Origin: Alexandriicola marinus
Lineage (GTDB): Bacteria > Pseudomonadota > Alphaproteobacteria > Rhodobacterales > Rhodobacteraceae
Assembly: GCF_004000435.1 (NCBI RefSeq)
Contig: NZ_RBVZ01000001.1
Location: forward strand, 744,001-808,000
Direction: 5' to 3'
Length of the DNA stretch: 64,000 nucleotides
The position numbers were made by a program, and so were the translations under genes. Positions 9,730 to 18,057 of this stretch are shown in pieces. The notes beneath the pieces were generated by a model. The model saw only the letters and a list, made by a program, of their open reading frames with translations. It was not told the DNA's origin and searched no databases. Position 1 is the stretch's first letter. Every line of letters begins with the position of its first letter.

Positions 9730-10112
9730 AGTCCAATCTCTAGTTTGCAGGTCATCCGTCAGTGCCACAGCTGTTACGTACGAATGAAGTATAGTGTGCT
9801 AGGATTATTCTGACGATACCGGTATCTATGCTAGGCTTCTAAGTCATTTTCGACACGAGATCAGAAAATACCGGTCGTTTCGGAACCGTCTGGCGCACTG
9901 CCGCTTTGTCAAAAGGTTGACCAAGGCAGACCCGAAAGGCAAAGCCGATGTGGTTTTGGCACGTCTTTGGCTGGTCGTGGGAGTGGCCGTTTGCTGCACC
10001 CGGACGAACTGGTAGACTGCAGTCAAACTGGACCTTGGCCGCAAGTAACATGAGGAACCGCTAAGGGCCGAGAGCTGCCTTGGGGCTTGCCCCGGAAACC
10101 TCCAAAAGGCCC
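9730..10112. other. intergenic stretch with no supported gene
   Basis: About 380 bases between the orphan coiled-coil gene and the ABC-F remnant. Composition is lower in GC than the flanks. Open frames on the minus strand run through it only as an unterminated continuation of the remnant at 10113-10330. I see no tRNA, clear hairpin terminator, repeat or promoter in it. Confidence 0.5.
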
Positions 10113-10330
10113 CCTCCAGCTTTTCAAGCGCGGCCGTCCACAGCGCTTCGGTGCGGTGGAGGCCGTCCATCACTTCGGTGTATTTCCTGTTCCATGTCTC
10201 CAGTTTGCCCGCGCGGCCGTCTTCCCGAAGGGCGGGGTGGGAAGTCTGTCGTGCATCTGGATGATCCTGGCGACGTGGTCCTCGCTCTTGCGGGCCTCGG
10301 ACCCGAGGGCCGCAATCTCGCCAATCTCCG
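10113..10330 (-). pseudogene. decayed partial duplicate of the 3' end of the downstream ABC-F ATPase gene
   Basis: On the minus strand this stretch reads as a degenerate copy of the last ~75 codons of the intact ABC-F gene whose 3' end is at 11020. Both copies contain EVMDGLHR-x-EALW-x-AALEKLE; further upstream EIAALGSEARKSEDHVARI corresponds to EITALRSEVRKGEARVAKI. Nucleotide similarity is obvious by eye, for example GTTCCATGTCTCCA and GTGGAGGCCGTCCAT in both. The copy has lost about 12 bases around 10232, is frameshifted, and lacks the stop codon at the matching position. It has no ATPase domain and cannot be functional. Confidence 0.8.
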
Positions 10331-10451
10331 ACCTCTGCCCGACCCTCTCCAGGGCCTTCCCGATGTTCCCGCGGCCTTTGGGTCGTCGTCCAAATGGGAA
10401 CATATTCCCGTGGTAGGAAAGGTCCATATTCCTCCGACGGCTCGGGGCACT

Positions 10452-10940
10452 ATGGTCCATATCTTGTTCAGTTTCTTCGTGATCCTGCCGTCTGGCGTTC
10501 TGGGTCTCTGGATCGCGGTCGCCCCGGACAGCCTTCCTGCGTTCTTCCCGGACGAAACGGTGCCTGCGTTCGTTCGTGGAATTGCAGGCGTCGCCGGTCT
10601 CATCCTGACAGCCAGTTCACTTGCGGGTCTGCGACATGCCCTGCGTTTGAGGTGGATCATCCGAAGTCGTGACCCAAGGCCGGTTCAGGTTTCCGTCAAG
10701 ATGCATGACGACGGCGACACAACCACATACCTCGCGAGAGTCCTCCCCGAGGGGTCAGAGGCTGTCTGGCTGGCGCCGATCCATTACAATCGGGCAATTG
10801 ATCGCCTGCTGGATGGCTCGGTCCATCGTGTCGAAGCCTGGAGCGACAAGACCGGCATGCCGATCGCCCTGCGGGTGGACAGCCGGATCGTGGAGACCTA
10901 CCCGAACGTGACCCGCAGAAACGGGAATGTCCGCGCCTAG
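10452..10940 (+). CDS. hypothetical small membrane protein
   Basis: No family recognised. The ATG at 10452 gives 162 aa: two hydrophobic helices (about 3-24 and 40-60) joined by a short acidic loop, a basic stop-transfer stretch RHALRLRWIIRSRDPRP (about 61-77), then a soluble ~85-residue domain with alternating beta-type residues (VQVSVKM, TTYLARVL, AVWLAPI, HRVEAW, PIALRVD). The reading frame is open far upstream over the ABC-F remnant, but only this part has protein-like composition. No strong ribosome-binding site is visible. It lies exactly between the two copies of the ABC-F tail, so it may have arrived with the rearrangement. Confidence 0.5.
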   Translation: MVHILFSFFVILPSGVLGLWIAVAPDSLPAFFPDETVPAFVRGIAGVAGLILTASSLAGLRHALRLRWIIRSRDPRPVQVSVKMHDDGDTTTYLARVLPEGSEAVWLAPIHYNRAIDRLLDGSVHRVEAWSDKTGMPIALRVDSRIVETYPNVTRRNGNVRA

Positions 10941-11019
10941 GGAAACGCGTTGACCAGACATGACGGAGGCAGGACGCCCCATCCGTGTCTCCGAGGCCGA
11001 ACGTCAGGCACGTCGCTGC

Positions 11020-12867
11020 CTATCCCTCCGCCGCTTCCAGCTTCTCAAGCGCGGCCATCCAGAGGGCTTCGGCGCGGTGGAGGCCGTCCATGACCTCGGC
11101 GTATTTCTTGTTCCATGTCTCCAACTCGCCCGCGCGACCGTCTTCGTAGAGGGCAGGGTCGGCGAGCTTGGTGGCGAGTTTGTCGCGCATCTCGGAGATC
11201 TTGGCGACGCGGGCCTCGCCCTTGCGGACCTCGGAGCGCAGGGCCGTGATCTCGTCCCGGGTGGCCTTCTTGGGCTTGGGTTTGGACTTCTCCTTGTCGG
11301 CGGGCTTGTCCTGCCCCAGAAGCATCCGGCGATAGGCGGCGAGGTCCTCGTCATAGGGCGCGACGCGGCCATCCTTCACAAGCCAGAGCCGTTCGGCCAC
11401 GAGGCTCAGCAGGTGCATGTCGTGGCTGACAAGGATCACCGCGCCGGAATAGGCCGTCAGCGCCTCGACCAGCGCCTCGCGGCTTTCGATATCGAGGTGG
11501 TTGGTCGGTTCATCGAGGATCAGCAGATGCGGCGCATCGAGCGTCGCCAGCAGAAGCGACAGCCGGGCCTTCTGTCCGCCCGACAGGCGGCCCACCTCGG
11601 TCTCGACCTGGGCGGCCATCAGGCCGAACCCCGCAAGGCGCGCGCGCAGTTTCGATTGCTGCTCGCCGGGGCGTTCGCGGATGATGTGCTGGAGCGGCGT
11701 TTCGTCGACGCGCAGCTCCTCGACCTGGTGCTGGGCGAAGAAGCCGATGCGCAGCTTGGACGATTGCGTGATGCGGCCGGTAAAGAGATCGAGCTTGCCG
11801 CACAGCATCTTGGCCAGCGTCGACTTGCCCTCGCCGTTGCGGCCCAGAAGCGCGATGCGGTCGTCCTGATCGATGCGCAGGTTCAGCCCCGACAGAACCG
11901 TCACCTCGCCATAGCCCACGGATCCGTTCTCGACCGCGACGATGGGGGGCGACAGCTCCTCGGGTTTGGGAAAGGTGAAGACGGTGCGGGCGGCATCCTC
12001 GGGCACCCGGATCGTTTCCATCTTTTCCAGCATCTTGACCCGGCTTTGCGCCTGCTTGGCCTTTGAGGCCTTGGCCTTGAAGCGATCGACGAATGCCTGA
12101 AGGTGCTGGCGTTTGGCGTCCTGCTTGGCGGCGGCCGAGGCCAGGAGGGCGGCCTGTTCCCGCCGCTGCCGGGCAAAGCTGTCGTAGCCGCCGGAATAAA
12201 GCGTGATCTTGCGATCGTTGAGATGCAGGATCGCGCCCACCGACCGGTTCAGCAACTCGCGGTCATGGCTGACGATCAGCACGGTATGCGGATAGCGCGT
12301 AAGATAGCTTTCCAGCCAGAGCGCGCCTTCGAGATCGAGGTAGTTGGTGGGCTCGTCGAGGAGCAGCAGGTCAGGTTCCGAGAACAGGACCGCCGCCAGC
12401 GCGACCCGCATACGCCAGCCGCCCGAGAAGGCGGAACACGGCATCAGCTGTTCATCGGGCGTGAAGCCCAGGCCCCGCAGGATCGAGGCGGCCCGCGCCT
12501 CGGCCGACCAGGCGTCGATATCGGACAGCCGCGTCTGGATATCGGCGATGCGGTTCGGATCCTGCGCCGTCTCGGCCTCGGCCAGAAGGTCGGCGCGTTC
12601 GGTGTCGGCGGCCAGAACCGTGTCGATCAGCGAAACCTCGTTGCCCGGAACCTCCTGGCTGACGCCGCCGATCCGGGCGCCGCGGGGCAGTTCGATCGTC
12701 CCGGTATCAAGGGTCAATTCGCCCCGGATCAGGCGGAACAGCGTGGTCTTGCCCGTGCCGTTGCGGCCCACGACGCCGACCTTGTGGCCGGTGGGAATGG
12801 TGGCGGAGGCATCCTCGAGAAGCGAGCGGCCTTCGACCGAGTAACCTATGTTGCGGATCTTAAGCAT
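11020..12867 (-). CDS. ABC-F family ATPase (YheS/Uup-like ribosome-associated)
   Basis: Soluble duplicated ATPase of the ABC-F group, which acts on ribosomes rather than in transport. The 615 residues contain two nucleotide-binding domains: Walker A GRNGTGKTT (about 34) and GRNGEGKST (about 340), signature motifs FSGGWRMRVALA and LSGGQKARLSLLL, Walker B LLLLDEPTNYLD and LLILDEPTNHLD, separated by a charged linker (about 235-290, KQDAKRQHLQAFVDRFKAKASKAKQ) typical of the P-site tRNA interaction motif. A basic C-terminal coiled coil (about 525-612) resembles that of YheS/Uup. Part of this 3' end is duplicated at 10113-10330. No resistance-specific feature was recognised. Confidence 0.92.
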   Translation of the reverse strand: MLKIRNIGYSVEGRSLLEDASATIPTGHKVGVVGRNGTGKTTLFRLIRGELTLDTGTIELPRGARIGGVSQEVPGNEVSLIDTVLAADTERADLLAEAETAQDPNRIADIQTRLSDIDAWSAEARAASILRGLGFTPDEQLMPCSAFSGGWRMRVALAAVLFSEPDLLLLDEPTNYLDLEGALWLESYLTRYPHTVLIVSHDRELLNRSVGAILHLNDRKITLYSGGYDSFARQRREQAALLASAAAKQDAKRQHLQAFVDRFKAKASKAKQAQSRVKMLEKMETIRVPEDAARTVFTFPKPEELSPPIVAVENGSVGYGEVTVLSGLNLRIDQDDRIALLGRNGEGKSTLAKMLCGKLDLFTGRITQSSKLRIGFFAQHQVEELRVDETPLQHIIRERPGEQQSKLRARLAGFGLMAAQVETEVGRLSGGQKARLSLLLATLDAPHLLILDEPTNHLDIESREALVEALTAYSGAVILVSHDMHLLSLVAERLWLVKDGRVAPYDEDLAAYRRMLLGQDKPADKEKSKPKPKKATRDEITALRSEVRKGEARVAKISEMRDKLATKLADPALYEDGRAGELETWNKKYAEVMDGLHRAEALWMAALEKLEAAEG

Positions 12868-12905
12868 GAGGCGCGCTTAGCAGAGCGCCGGGGCAGGGGA
12901 AAGGC

Positions 12906-13343
12906 TCAGCCGCGCCCGTCCGCGTATTCCGCCGGGCCCTTCACCTCCAGCAGGTTTCCGAACGGGTCGCGGATGTAGAACGACAGGCCCACGCCGCGGG
13001 CGCCGCCGTGGGTGGCCTCGCGTTCGATCGTCACGCCATGGGCTGCCAGATGGGCGCGCATGGCCGCGGGCTCGAAGGGCGAGGTGGCGATGCAGACGTG
13101 ATCGACGTTGCGGCCCCCCGCCACCGGCGGGATGGCATTGCCCGCGCCCTCATGTGTGGTGTCCCACAGCACGATCAGCGCGTTGCCGCACCAGACCTGC
13201 TCCATCCCCAGCGCGGGGTAGGAATAGCCTGGCACACAGCCCAGCACCTCGCCATAGAAGGCCAGCGCCCTGTTCATGTCGTCGACCAGAAAGACCACGT
13301 GATCCAGACCGGCGAGGGTGAAGGGGGGTGATGATGCGGTCAT
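12906..13343 (-). CDS. VOC (glyoxalase/bleomycin-resistance fold) family protein
   Basis: Small metal-dependent vicinal-oxygen-chelate fold protein; the substrate cannot be told. The start at 13343 gives 145 aa. Two beta-alpha-beta-beta-beta modules are visible: GLDHVVFLVDDMNRALAFYG (about 12-30) and VDHVCIATS (about 72), with candidate metal ligands in LDHV, VDHV and the late Glu in NLLEVKG (about 134), and the typical FYIRDPFGNLLEV ending. A perfect 14-base palindrome lies just upstream of the start. It is convergent with nothing and divergent from ndk. Confidence 0.85.
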   Translation of the reverse strand: MTASSPPFTLAGLDHVVFLVDDMNRALAFYGEVLGCVPGYSYPALGMEQVWCGNALIVLWDTTHEGAGNAIPPVAGGRNVDHVCIATSPFEPAAMRAHLAAHGVTIEREATHGGARGVGLSFYIRDPFGNLLEVKGPAEYADGRG

Positions 13344-13359
13344 GGCGGGCCTCGGCTCT

Positions 13360-13373
13360 CTAAATCGATTTAG
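13360..13373. promoter_or_regulatory. perfect 14-base palindrome CTAAATCGATTTAG upstream of the VOC gene
   Basis: CTAAATCGATTTAG is its own reverse complement with a central CG step, the form common among LacI-family operators. It begins 17 bases upstream of the VOC start codon and lies in the divergent region to ndk. No regulator is encoded next to it. Confidence 0.4.
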
Positions 13374-13527
13374 GACAGACAAGCACGGATCCTGCCGCGC
13401 ATCAACTCGGGCCGGGCAACCGGGCCTGCTTTCGCTTCTTTCCTTCACCCCGACCCCATGCTAGGGGGCGCGCATCATTTTCCGGCGGGCCAAGGCGCCC
13501 GCGCAATTCAGCAACGAGGCAAGTCCC

Positions 13528-13950
13528 ATGGCGACCGAACGCACGCTTTCCATCATCAAACCCGATGCCACCCGCCGCAACCTGACCGGCAAGATCAATG
13601 CCAAGTTCGAGGATGCGGGCCTTCGCATCGTCGCGCAGAAGCGCATTCACCTGACCAAGGCGCAGGCCGGCCAGTTCTATGCCGTCCATTCCGAGCGTCC
13701 GTTCTATGACGAGCTGTGCGAGTTCATGGCCTCCGAGCCGGTCGTCGTTCAGGTTCTCGAAGGCGAAGGCGCCATCCTCAAGAATCGTGACGTCATGGGC
13801 GCCACGAACCCCGCCGATGCGGCCCCCGGCACGATCCGCGCCGAGTTCGCCGAGAGCGTTGGCGAAAATTCGGTCCACGGCTCCGACGCGCCGGAAACCG
13901 CGAAAGAAGAGATCGCCTTCTTCTTCTCGGGTCTCGAACTGGTCGGCTAA
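13528..13950 (+). CDS. ndk: nucleoside diphosphate kinase
   Basis: Transfers the gamma-phosphate between nucleoside triphosphates and diphosphates through a phosphohistidine. The 140 residues match the family length and start [14 protein letters not shown]. Visible are the KPDA nucleotide motif (about 11), [13 protein letters not shown] (about 88-100) and the catalytic His in the N-x-x-HGSD motif ([10 protein letters not shown], His about 118). It is monocistronic and followed by a strong intrinsic terminator. Confidence 0.97.
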   Translation: MATERTLSIIKPDATRRNLTGKINAKFEDAGLRIVAQKRIHLTKAQAGQFYAVHSERPFYDELCEFMASEPVVVQVLEGEGAILKNRDVMGATNPADAAPGTIRAEFAESVGENSVHGSDAPETAKEEIAFFFSGLELVG

Positions 13951-13972
13951 GCCTACCGATCCCGCGAATCGA

Positions 13973-14007
13973 AAGGGCCGTCCCGGGAAACCGGGGCGGC
14001 CCTTTTC
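13973..14007 (+). terminator. intrinsic terminator after ndk
   Basis: GGGCCG-TCCCGG-GAAA-CCGGGG-CGGCCC followed by TTTT forms a long GC-rich stem with a GNRA-like loop, 23 bases after the ndk stop. The reverse strand also starts with AAAA, so it can serve the convergent transglycosylase gene. Confidence 0.85.
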
Positions 14008-14025
14008 ATTGGGGTCAGCCGGTAA

Positions 14026-14526
14026 TCAGGCCTCGCGGCAATGACGCGCGACTTCGCGCTCGAGAAGGCCCGTCTCGATCAGAAGGCAATTGTCGCGTGC
14101 CTCGTAGTAATAGCCGCGCGCATACCACATGACCGCCTCGTCGATATCGCCGCCCGAGACGAGCCACGCGCCGCGCAGGTATTTGCCCGCATAGCGAAGC
14201 GTCACCTCGGGATCGAGGAGTTGCGACGGGGGGCCGTCATGACCCATCTGCGCGGCCGTCTGAGGCAGGATTTGCATCATGCCCCAATAAGGCCCGTTGC
14301 GCGCCTCGGGCCGGTAATCGCTTTCGCGCTGGATGACGCGGTGGATCAGCTCTGACGGGATCTGGTGAAATTCCGCGTATTCGTTGATCAGCGCACGCAG
14401 TTCGGGCGTTTCATTGGGAAAGAGCCCGACGTCGGCAAAGGTATCGTCGCTCACCGCGGCCCGTTCTGAGGTATTCGAGCAGGCCGCAAGCCCGAGGGTC
14501 AGAACCATCATCGCAGCCCGGATCAT
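14026..14526 (-). CDS. lytic transglycosylase SLT-domain lipoprotein
   Basis: Peptidoglycan-cleaving enzyme of the Slt/GH23 fold, predicted to be anchored in the outer membrane. The ATG at 14526 gives 166 aa starting with a lipoprotein signal (MIRAAMMVLTLGLAAC, lipobox LAAC with Cys about 16). The SLT domain follows, with IHRVIQRESDYRPEARN (about 62-78, catalytic Glu in RES), YWGMMQILPQTA (about 80-92), and a later repeat DEAVMWYARGYYYEAR. Its start overlaps the stop of the upstream TfoX-like gene (ATGA), so they form a two-gene operon. Confidence 0.87.
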   Translation of the reverse strand: MIRAAMMVLTLGLAACSNTSERAAVSDDTFADVGLFPNETPELRALINEYAEFHQIPSELIHRVIQRESDYRPEARNGPYWGMMQILPQTAAQMGHDGPPSQLLDPEVTLRYAGKYLRGAWLVSGGDIDEAVMWYARGYYYEARDNCLLIETGLLEREVARHCREA

Positions 14527-14855
14527 GCGCGCGCCCCTTCGACAACGCCGATCCGGTTGAGGAAGGCCTCGAGTTCGGACCGGCCCTGATCCGAATTGTC
14601 CGACCGCAAAGCGTCGAACCTTCGGCGGAGGGCGTCTTTCTCGGGGCCGCGGCAATCGTTCCATGGCCGCCCCTGAAGACCCATCACCAGGGCGTAATAG
14701 CCTATGAAATGGGGCCGGACGCCCGCCTGCAACAGCTGCGCATAGGCGGCGTCCGCGCCCAGATCGCGCAGCTCTTCGGCGGTATGGATGCCGGCGCGGG
14801 CGAATTGCGCGACGCTGGCGGGCCCGAGATTGGGAATCGTGTCGATCGAACTCAT
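14523..14855 (-). CDS. TfoX/Sxy C-terminal domain protein
   Basis: Stand-alone TfoX C-terminal-like domain, 110 aa, without the N-terminal TfoX domain that controls competence in gammaproteobacteria. The N-terminal part DTIPNLGPASVAQFARAGIHTAEELRDLGADAAY (given here in pieces: NLGPAS about 8, AGIHTAEELRDLG about 20-32) is a helix-hairpin-helix-like pattern shared by this family; GYYALVMGLQGRPW (about 51-64) is also typical. The role in this organism is unknown. First gene of the operon with the lytic transglycosylase. Confidence 0.82.
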   Translation of the reverse strand: MSSIDTIPNLGPASVAQFARAGIHTAEELRDLGADAAYAQLLQAGVRPHFIGYYALVMGLQGRPWNDCRGPEKDALRRRFDALRSDNSDQGRSELEAFLNRIGVVEGARA

Positions 14856-15005
14856 GCCGTCAGATTACCCGGCGACGTGCAGCCGGTCCACGCGGCACGA
14901 CGGGCACGCGCGTCGATCCGCCGACGACGGGGGCGAAAACGGGGCTGTCAGAAGGAAAAATCGGGCGATATAGAAAGTGCAACGGAATTGAGGGAGACTT
15001 GAGAC

Positions 15006-15851
15006 ATGAAACTTCTCAGATTTGGTGAGCGCGGGGCCGAGAAGCCCGGAATGTTGGATGCGGAGGGAAACATCCGTGACCTGAGCGGCCATGTGGACGA
15101 TATCGCGGGCGAGGTTCTTTTCGACGAAGGCCTTGCGAAACTTGCCGCGATCGACCCCGAGACCCTGCCGGTCGTCGATGGTTCGCCCCGGCTGGGTGCC
15201 TGCGTTGCAGGCATGACGAAATTCATCTGCATCGGCCTGAACTATGCCGATCACGCCGCCGAATCCGGGATGGAGGTTCCGCCCGAGCCCGTGATCTTCA
15301 TGAAGGCCAATTCGGCGATCTGCGGCCCGAACGATCCGATCATCGTGCCGCGCGGGTCGGTCAAGACCGACTGGGAAGTCGAACTTGCCGTCATCATCGG
15401 CAAGCCTGCCAAGTATGTCAGCGAAGAGGACGCGCTGGATTACGTCGCGGGCTATGCGCTGACCAACGACGTGTCCGAGCGTGAATACCAGATCGAACGT
15501 GCGGGCAACTGGACCAAGGGCAAAAGCTGCGACAACTTCGGCCAGATCGGCCCGTGGCTCGTGACACGCGACGAGGTCGCCGATCCTCAGGACCTCGCGA
15601 TGTGGTGCGCCGTGAACGGCGAACGGATGCAGGACGGCTCGACCAAGACCATGGTCTATGGCGTCAAGCACCTCGTCTCCTATCTCAGCAACTTCATGAC
15701 GCTGCACCCCGGCGACGTGATCTCGACGGGCACGCCTCCGGGCGTCGGCATGGGCATGAAGCCGCAGCGCTATCTCAAGCCGGGTGACGTGGTCACTCTG
15801 GGAATCGACGGTCTGGGCGAACAGCGGCAGGACGTCATCGCCGATACGTAA
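15006..15851 (+). CDS. fumarylacetoacetate hydrolase (FAH) family enzyme
   Basis: Metal-dependent C-C bond or acylpyruvate-type hydrolase, 281 aa. After an N-terminal ~70-residue domain the catalytic core contains FICIGLNYADHAAESG (about 73-88), the metal-binding pattern EVELAVIIG (about 123) and DYVAGYALTNDVSERE (about 147), then KGKSCDNFGQIGPWLV and STGTPPGVGMG. Closest known roles are ureidoglycolate lyase-like annotations and the 2,4-diketo-3-deoxy sugar-acid hydrolases of oxidative fucose/rhamnose pathways; I cannot tell which. It has a ribosome-binding site GGAGAC and ends only 7 bases from the convergent M24 gene of the catabolic operon, so it may belong to that island. Confidence 0.88.
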   Translation: MKLLRFGERGAEKPGMLDAEGNIRDLSGHVDDIAGEVLFDEGLAKLAAIDPETLPVVDGSPRLGACVAGMTKFICIGLNYADHAAESGMEVPPEPVIFMKANSAICGPNDPIIVPRGSVKTDWEVELAVIIGKPAKYVSEEDALDYVAGYALTNDVSEREYQIERAGNWTKGKSCDNFGQIGPWLVTRDEVADPQDLAMWCAVNGERMQDGSTKTMVYGVKHLVSYLSNFMTLHPGDVISTGTPPGVGMGMKPQRYLKPGDVVTLGIDGLGEQRQDVIADT

Positions 15852-15858
15852 GGCCAGC

Positions 15859-17019
15859 TTATGGAAGGGCCGGGACCGGCCCTTCCATCCTCGCGGTCAG
15901 AAACCGCGCCGCGCCGTCGGTGACGGCAATCACCTCTTCATGCACCAGCAAGGTGCCGGGGCCGGTCGCGATCGACGGCTCCAGCGTCAGGACCATGCCC
16001 GGGCGCAACCCGGTCCGGTCGGCAGGCAGGATCGAGGGCCATTCCGTCAGTTGCATCCCCAAGCCGTGGCCATAGCGCCCGGCCCCGGGATCGCCGCTGC
16101 CACCGGTCAGAACCGCATCCATCGCGGCAAAGATATCCGAGGCAAGGGCACCGGGACGGGCGGCCTCGGCCCCGGCTGTGACCGCGTCGATCAGGCGATC
16201 ATGCGCGGATTGGAGCGGTGCAGGGCAGGGGCCGACACAGAAGTTGCGGTTGAAGTCGCAGAAATACCCGGCCCGGATCAGCCCGGTATCCAGCATCAGC
16301 ATATCGCCATGCTCCAGCGGCAGGTCCGTGGCGGGCGATATCACATCACCATACCCCGTCTGGCCCGCGCCACCCGCCAGATAGGGCACGAAATCCGCCC
16401 CTTCCTCGAGGCAGAGACGCTGGAAATCGCGGAAGATTTTCGACAGGGGCACGCCGCGTCCGGCGATCTCGGGCACCCTCGAAAAGGCCCGGTCGCCGAT
16501 GGCGCAGGCCTCTTCGATCCGCGCCATTTCCGCCGGGGACTTGATCAGGCGCAGCGCGCGCAGGATGCCCGCGTCGTCGGTCAGGCTGGCATCCGGAAGC
16601 TCCCGTTCCAGCCTGCGGAAATCGGCCAGCGGCATGCCCAGATGACTTTCCATCCCCGAGGGCAGGCCGATGCGCCCGCGCGGCCCCGCCAGTTCGTGCA
16701 AGGTGCCTGCCAGCAGGCTCACCCCGTCATCGGAATAATCGGGCGCGCGCCATGTGCGGATGTCGTCGATCCACGTCCGCCCCATCAGATGCGCGCCGAT
16801 CTCGGGGATCACGGCCACGGGTTTTCCTTGCGCGGGCAGGATCAGGAACCACGGCCGCGTCGGGCTTTCCCAGAACCGGGTCAGGAAGCCGCTGAAATAC
16901 CGCAGATCGGCCTCGGTCGTCAGCAACAGCGCGTCGAGGCCTGCCGCGTCCATCATCTGCTGCGCCGCGTCGCAACGTGCCTGATATTCCGTCGGCGCAA
17001 AGCCCGACGGATCGGTCAT
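15859..17019 (-). CDS. M24 family metallohydrolase (creatinase / Xaa-Pro dipeptidase type)
   Basis: Pita-bread-fold dimetal hydrolase, 386 aa from the ATG at 17019. The N-terminal creatinase-like domain (about 1-145) is followed by an intact catalytic domain: LMLDTGLIRAGYFCDFNRN carries the two Asp ligands (about 235-248), GHGLGMQLTEWP the His (about 312), VLTLEPSI and HEEVIAVTD the two Glu (about 340-365). Members include aminopeptidase P, creatinase and ectoine hydrolase; all cut C-N bonds. Last gene of the minus-strand catabolic operon, overlapping the PLP lyase by ATGA. A nitrogen-containing substrate is therefore suspected. Confidence 0.85.
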   Translation of the reverse strand: MTDPSGFAPTEYQARCDAAQQMMDAAGLDALLLTTEADLRYFSGFLTRFWESPTRPWFLILPAQGKPVAVIPEIGAHLMGRTWIDDIRTWRAPDYSDDGVSLLAGTLHELAGPRGRIGLPSGMESHLGMPLADFRRLERELPDASLTDDAGILRALRLIKSPAEMARIEEACAIGDRAFSRVPEIAGRGVPLSKIFRDFQRLCLEEGADFVPYLAGGAGQTGYGDVISPATDLPLEHGDMLMLDTGLIRAGYFCDFNRNFCVGPCPAPLQSAHDRLIDAVTAGAEAARPGALASDIFAAMDAVLTGGSGDPGAGRYGHGLGMQLTEWPSILPADRTGLRPGMVLTLEPSIATGPGTLLVHEEVIAVTDGAARFLTARMEGPVPALP

Positions 17020-18050
17020 TCCGGCCCCTCGCTGAGGATGCACAATACCCGTGCCCCGGGGCCAAGACCCAACTCACCGGCCCCGGAAAGGCAGCCCGCG
17101 ATCCCCGCCGCCCCCGACGGCGTCGAGGGCAGACCGGCAGCCTCGGTCTCGGCAAGGCCCGATGCGGCCTCCTCTTCGGAGATCGTCATGAAGATGTCGG
17201 CATCGCGGGCAAGCCCCTTCAGCGCGATCAGCGACGGCTCCTTGCAATCCAGCCGGCCCATCGCCGAAACCGGCCCGTCGGCCACCACGGGCCCGCCTGC
17301 CATGATCGACGCAAAAAGCGCGGGGGCGGCCTCTGGCTCAACGACAATGATCTGAGGCGCATCGCCCCATGCCACCCGCGCCAGCGCCGCCGCGGCGGCT
17401 GCCAGACCGCCGACACCGGCCTGAAGGAAGATGTGGGTCGGCGGAGCCTCAAGCGCCGCGATGGTCTCTTCCATGAGGGCGAGATAGCCTTCCATCAGGA
17501 CATGCGGCCGTTCGTAATAGCCGGGCCAGGAACTGTCGCTAAGAAGACACCAGCCATTGACCTCGGCCGCGCGGGCCGCGGCTTCCATGCTGGCCTCGTA
17601 GATCTCGCCCTCGCGGACGACCTCCGCCCCTTCGGACCTGAGCCGCGCGGCAAAGGCCTCGGGCACCGTCCGGGCGAGGTAGATCACGGCGCGCGCGCCA
17701 AAGACGCGGGCCCCCGCGGCGACCGACAGGCCGTGATTGCCCGCGCTTGCCGCAACATAGGTCGCGCCTTTTGCGCGACCTTCCTCGGCGTCGCGCGCGA
17801 TCACATAAGCGGCGCCAAGCGCCTTGAACGAACCGAGGCCCATGCGGCCTCTCTCGTCCTTGATGTCGAACCGGGCGACGCCTGCGCGGCTTGCCAGTTG
17901 CGGTGCCTGGACAAGCGGCGTCTTGCGGGCCTCGGGGCAACGGTCGAGCAAAGCACGCGGCCGGGCCGCATCGGTGCTGGGCCATGGCATCGGATCCAGA
18001 TCGGGATGGTTCAGACCCATGCCGCGATAGGGGTTGGTAAGGAGGTTCAT
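17016..18050 (-). CDS. PLP-dependent diaminopropionate ammonia-lyase-like enzyme
   Basis: Fold-type II PLP enzyme, 344 aa, with the family pattern TPLVQAP (about 44), KDERGRMGLGSFKALGAAYV (Schiff-base Lys in SFK, about 73), AASAGNHGLSVAAGARVFGA (about 97-116), and a Gly-rich phosphate loop QAGVGGLAAA (about 208). The SFKALG context is like diaminopropionate ammonia-lyase rather than threonine dehydratase, but at 344 aa it is shorter than the usual ~400. Likely a beta-elimination or deaminase role on an amino acid released in the pathway. It lies 7 bases after the TPP beta subunit and overlaps the M24 gene. Confidence 0.83.
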   Translation of the reverse strand: MNLLTNPYRGMGLNHPDLDPMPWPSTDAARPRALLDRCPEARKTPLVQAPQLASRAGVARFDIKDERGRMGLGSFKALGAAYVIARDAEEGRAKGATYVAASAGNHGLSVAAGARVFGARAVIYLARTVPEAFAARLRSEGAEVVREGEIYEASMEAAARAAEVNGWCLLSDSSWPGYYERPHVLMEGYLALMEETIAALEAPPTHIFLQAGVGGLAAAAAALARVAWGDAPQIIVVEPEAAPALFASIMAGGPVVADGPVSAMGRLDCKEPSLIALKGLARDADIFMTISEEEAASGLAETEAAGLPSTPSGAAGIAGCLSGAGELGLGPGARVLCILSEGPE

Positions 18051-18057
18051 GGGCTTG

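Noticed and set aside
10170-10460. Short minus-strand frame considered as an independent gene
   Set aside because: Its middle part aligns with the ABC-F C-terminal coiled coil (EIAALGSEARKSEDHV), so it is part of the decayed duplicate, not a gene.
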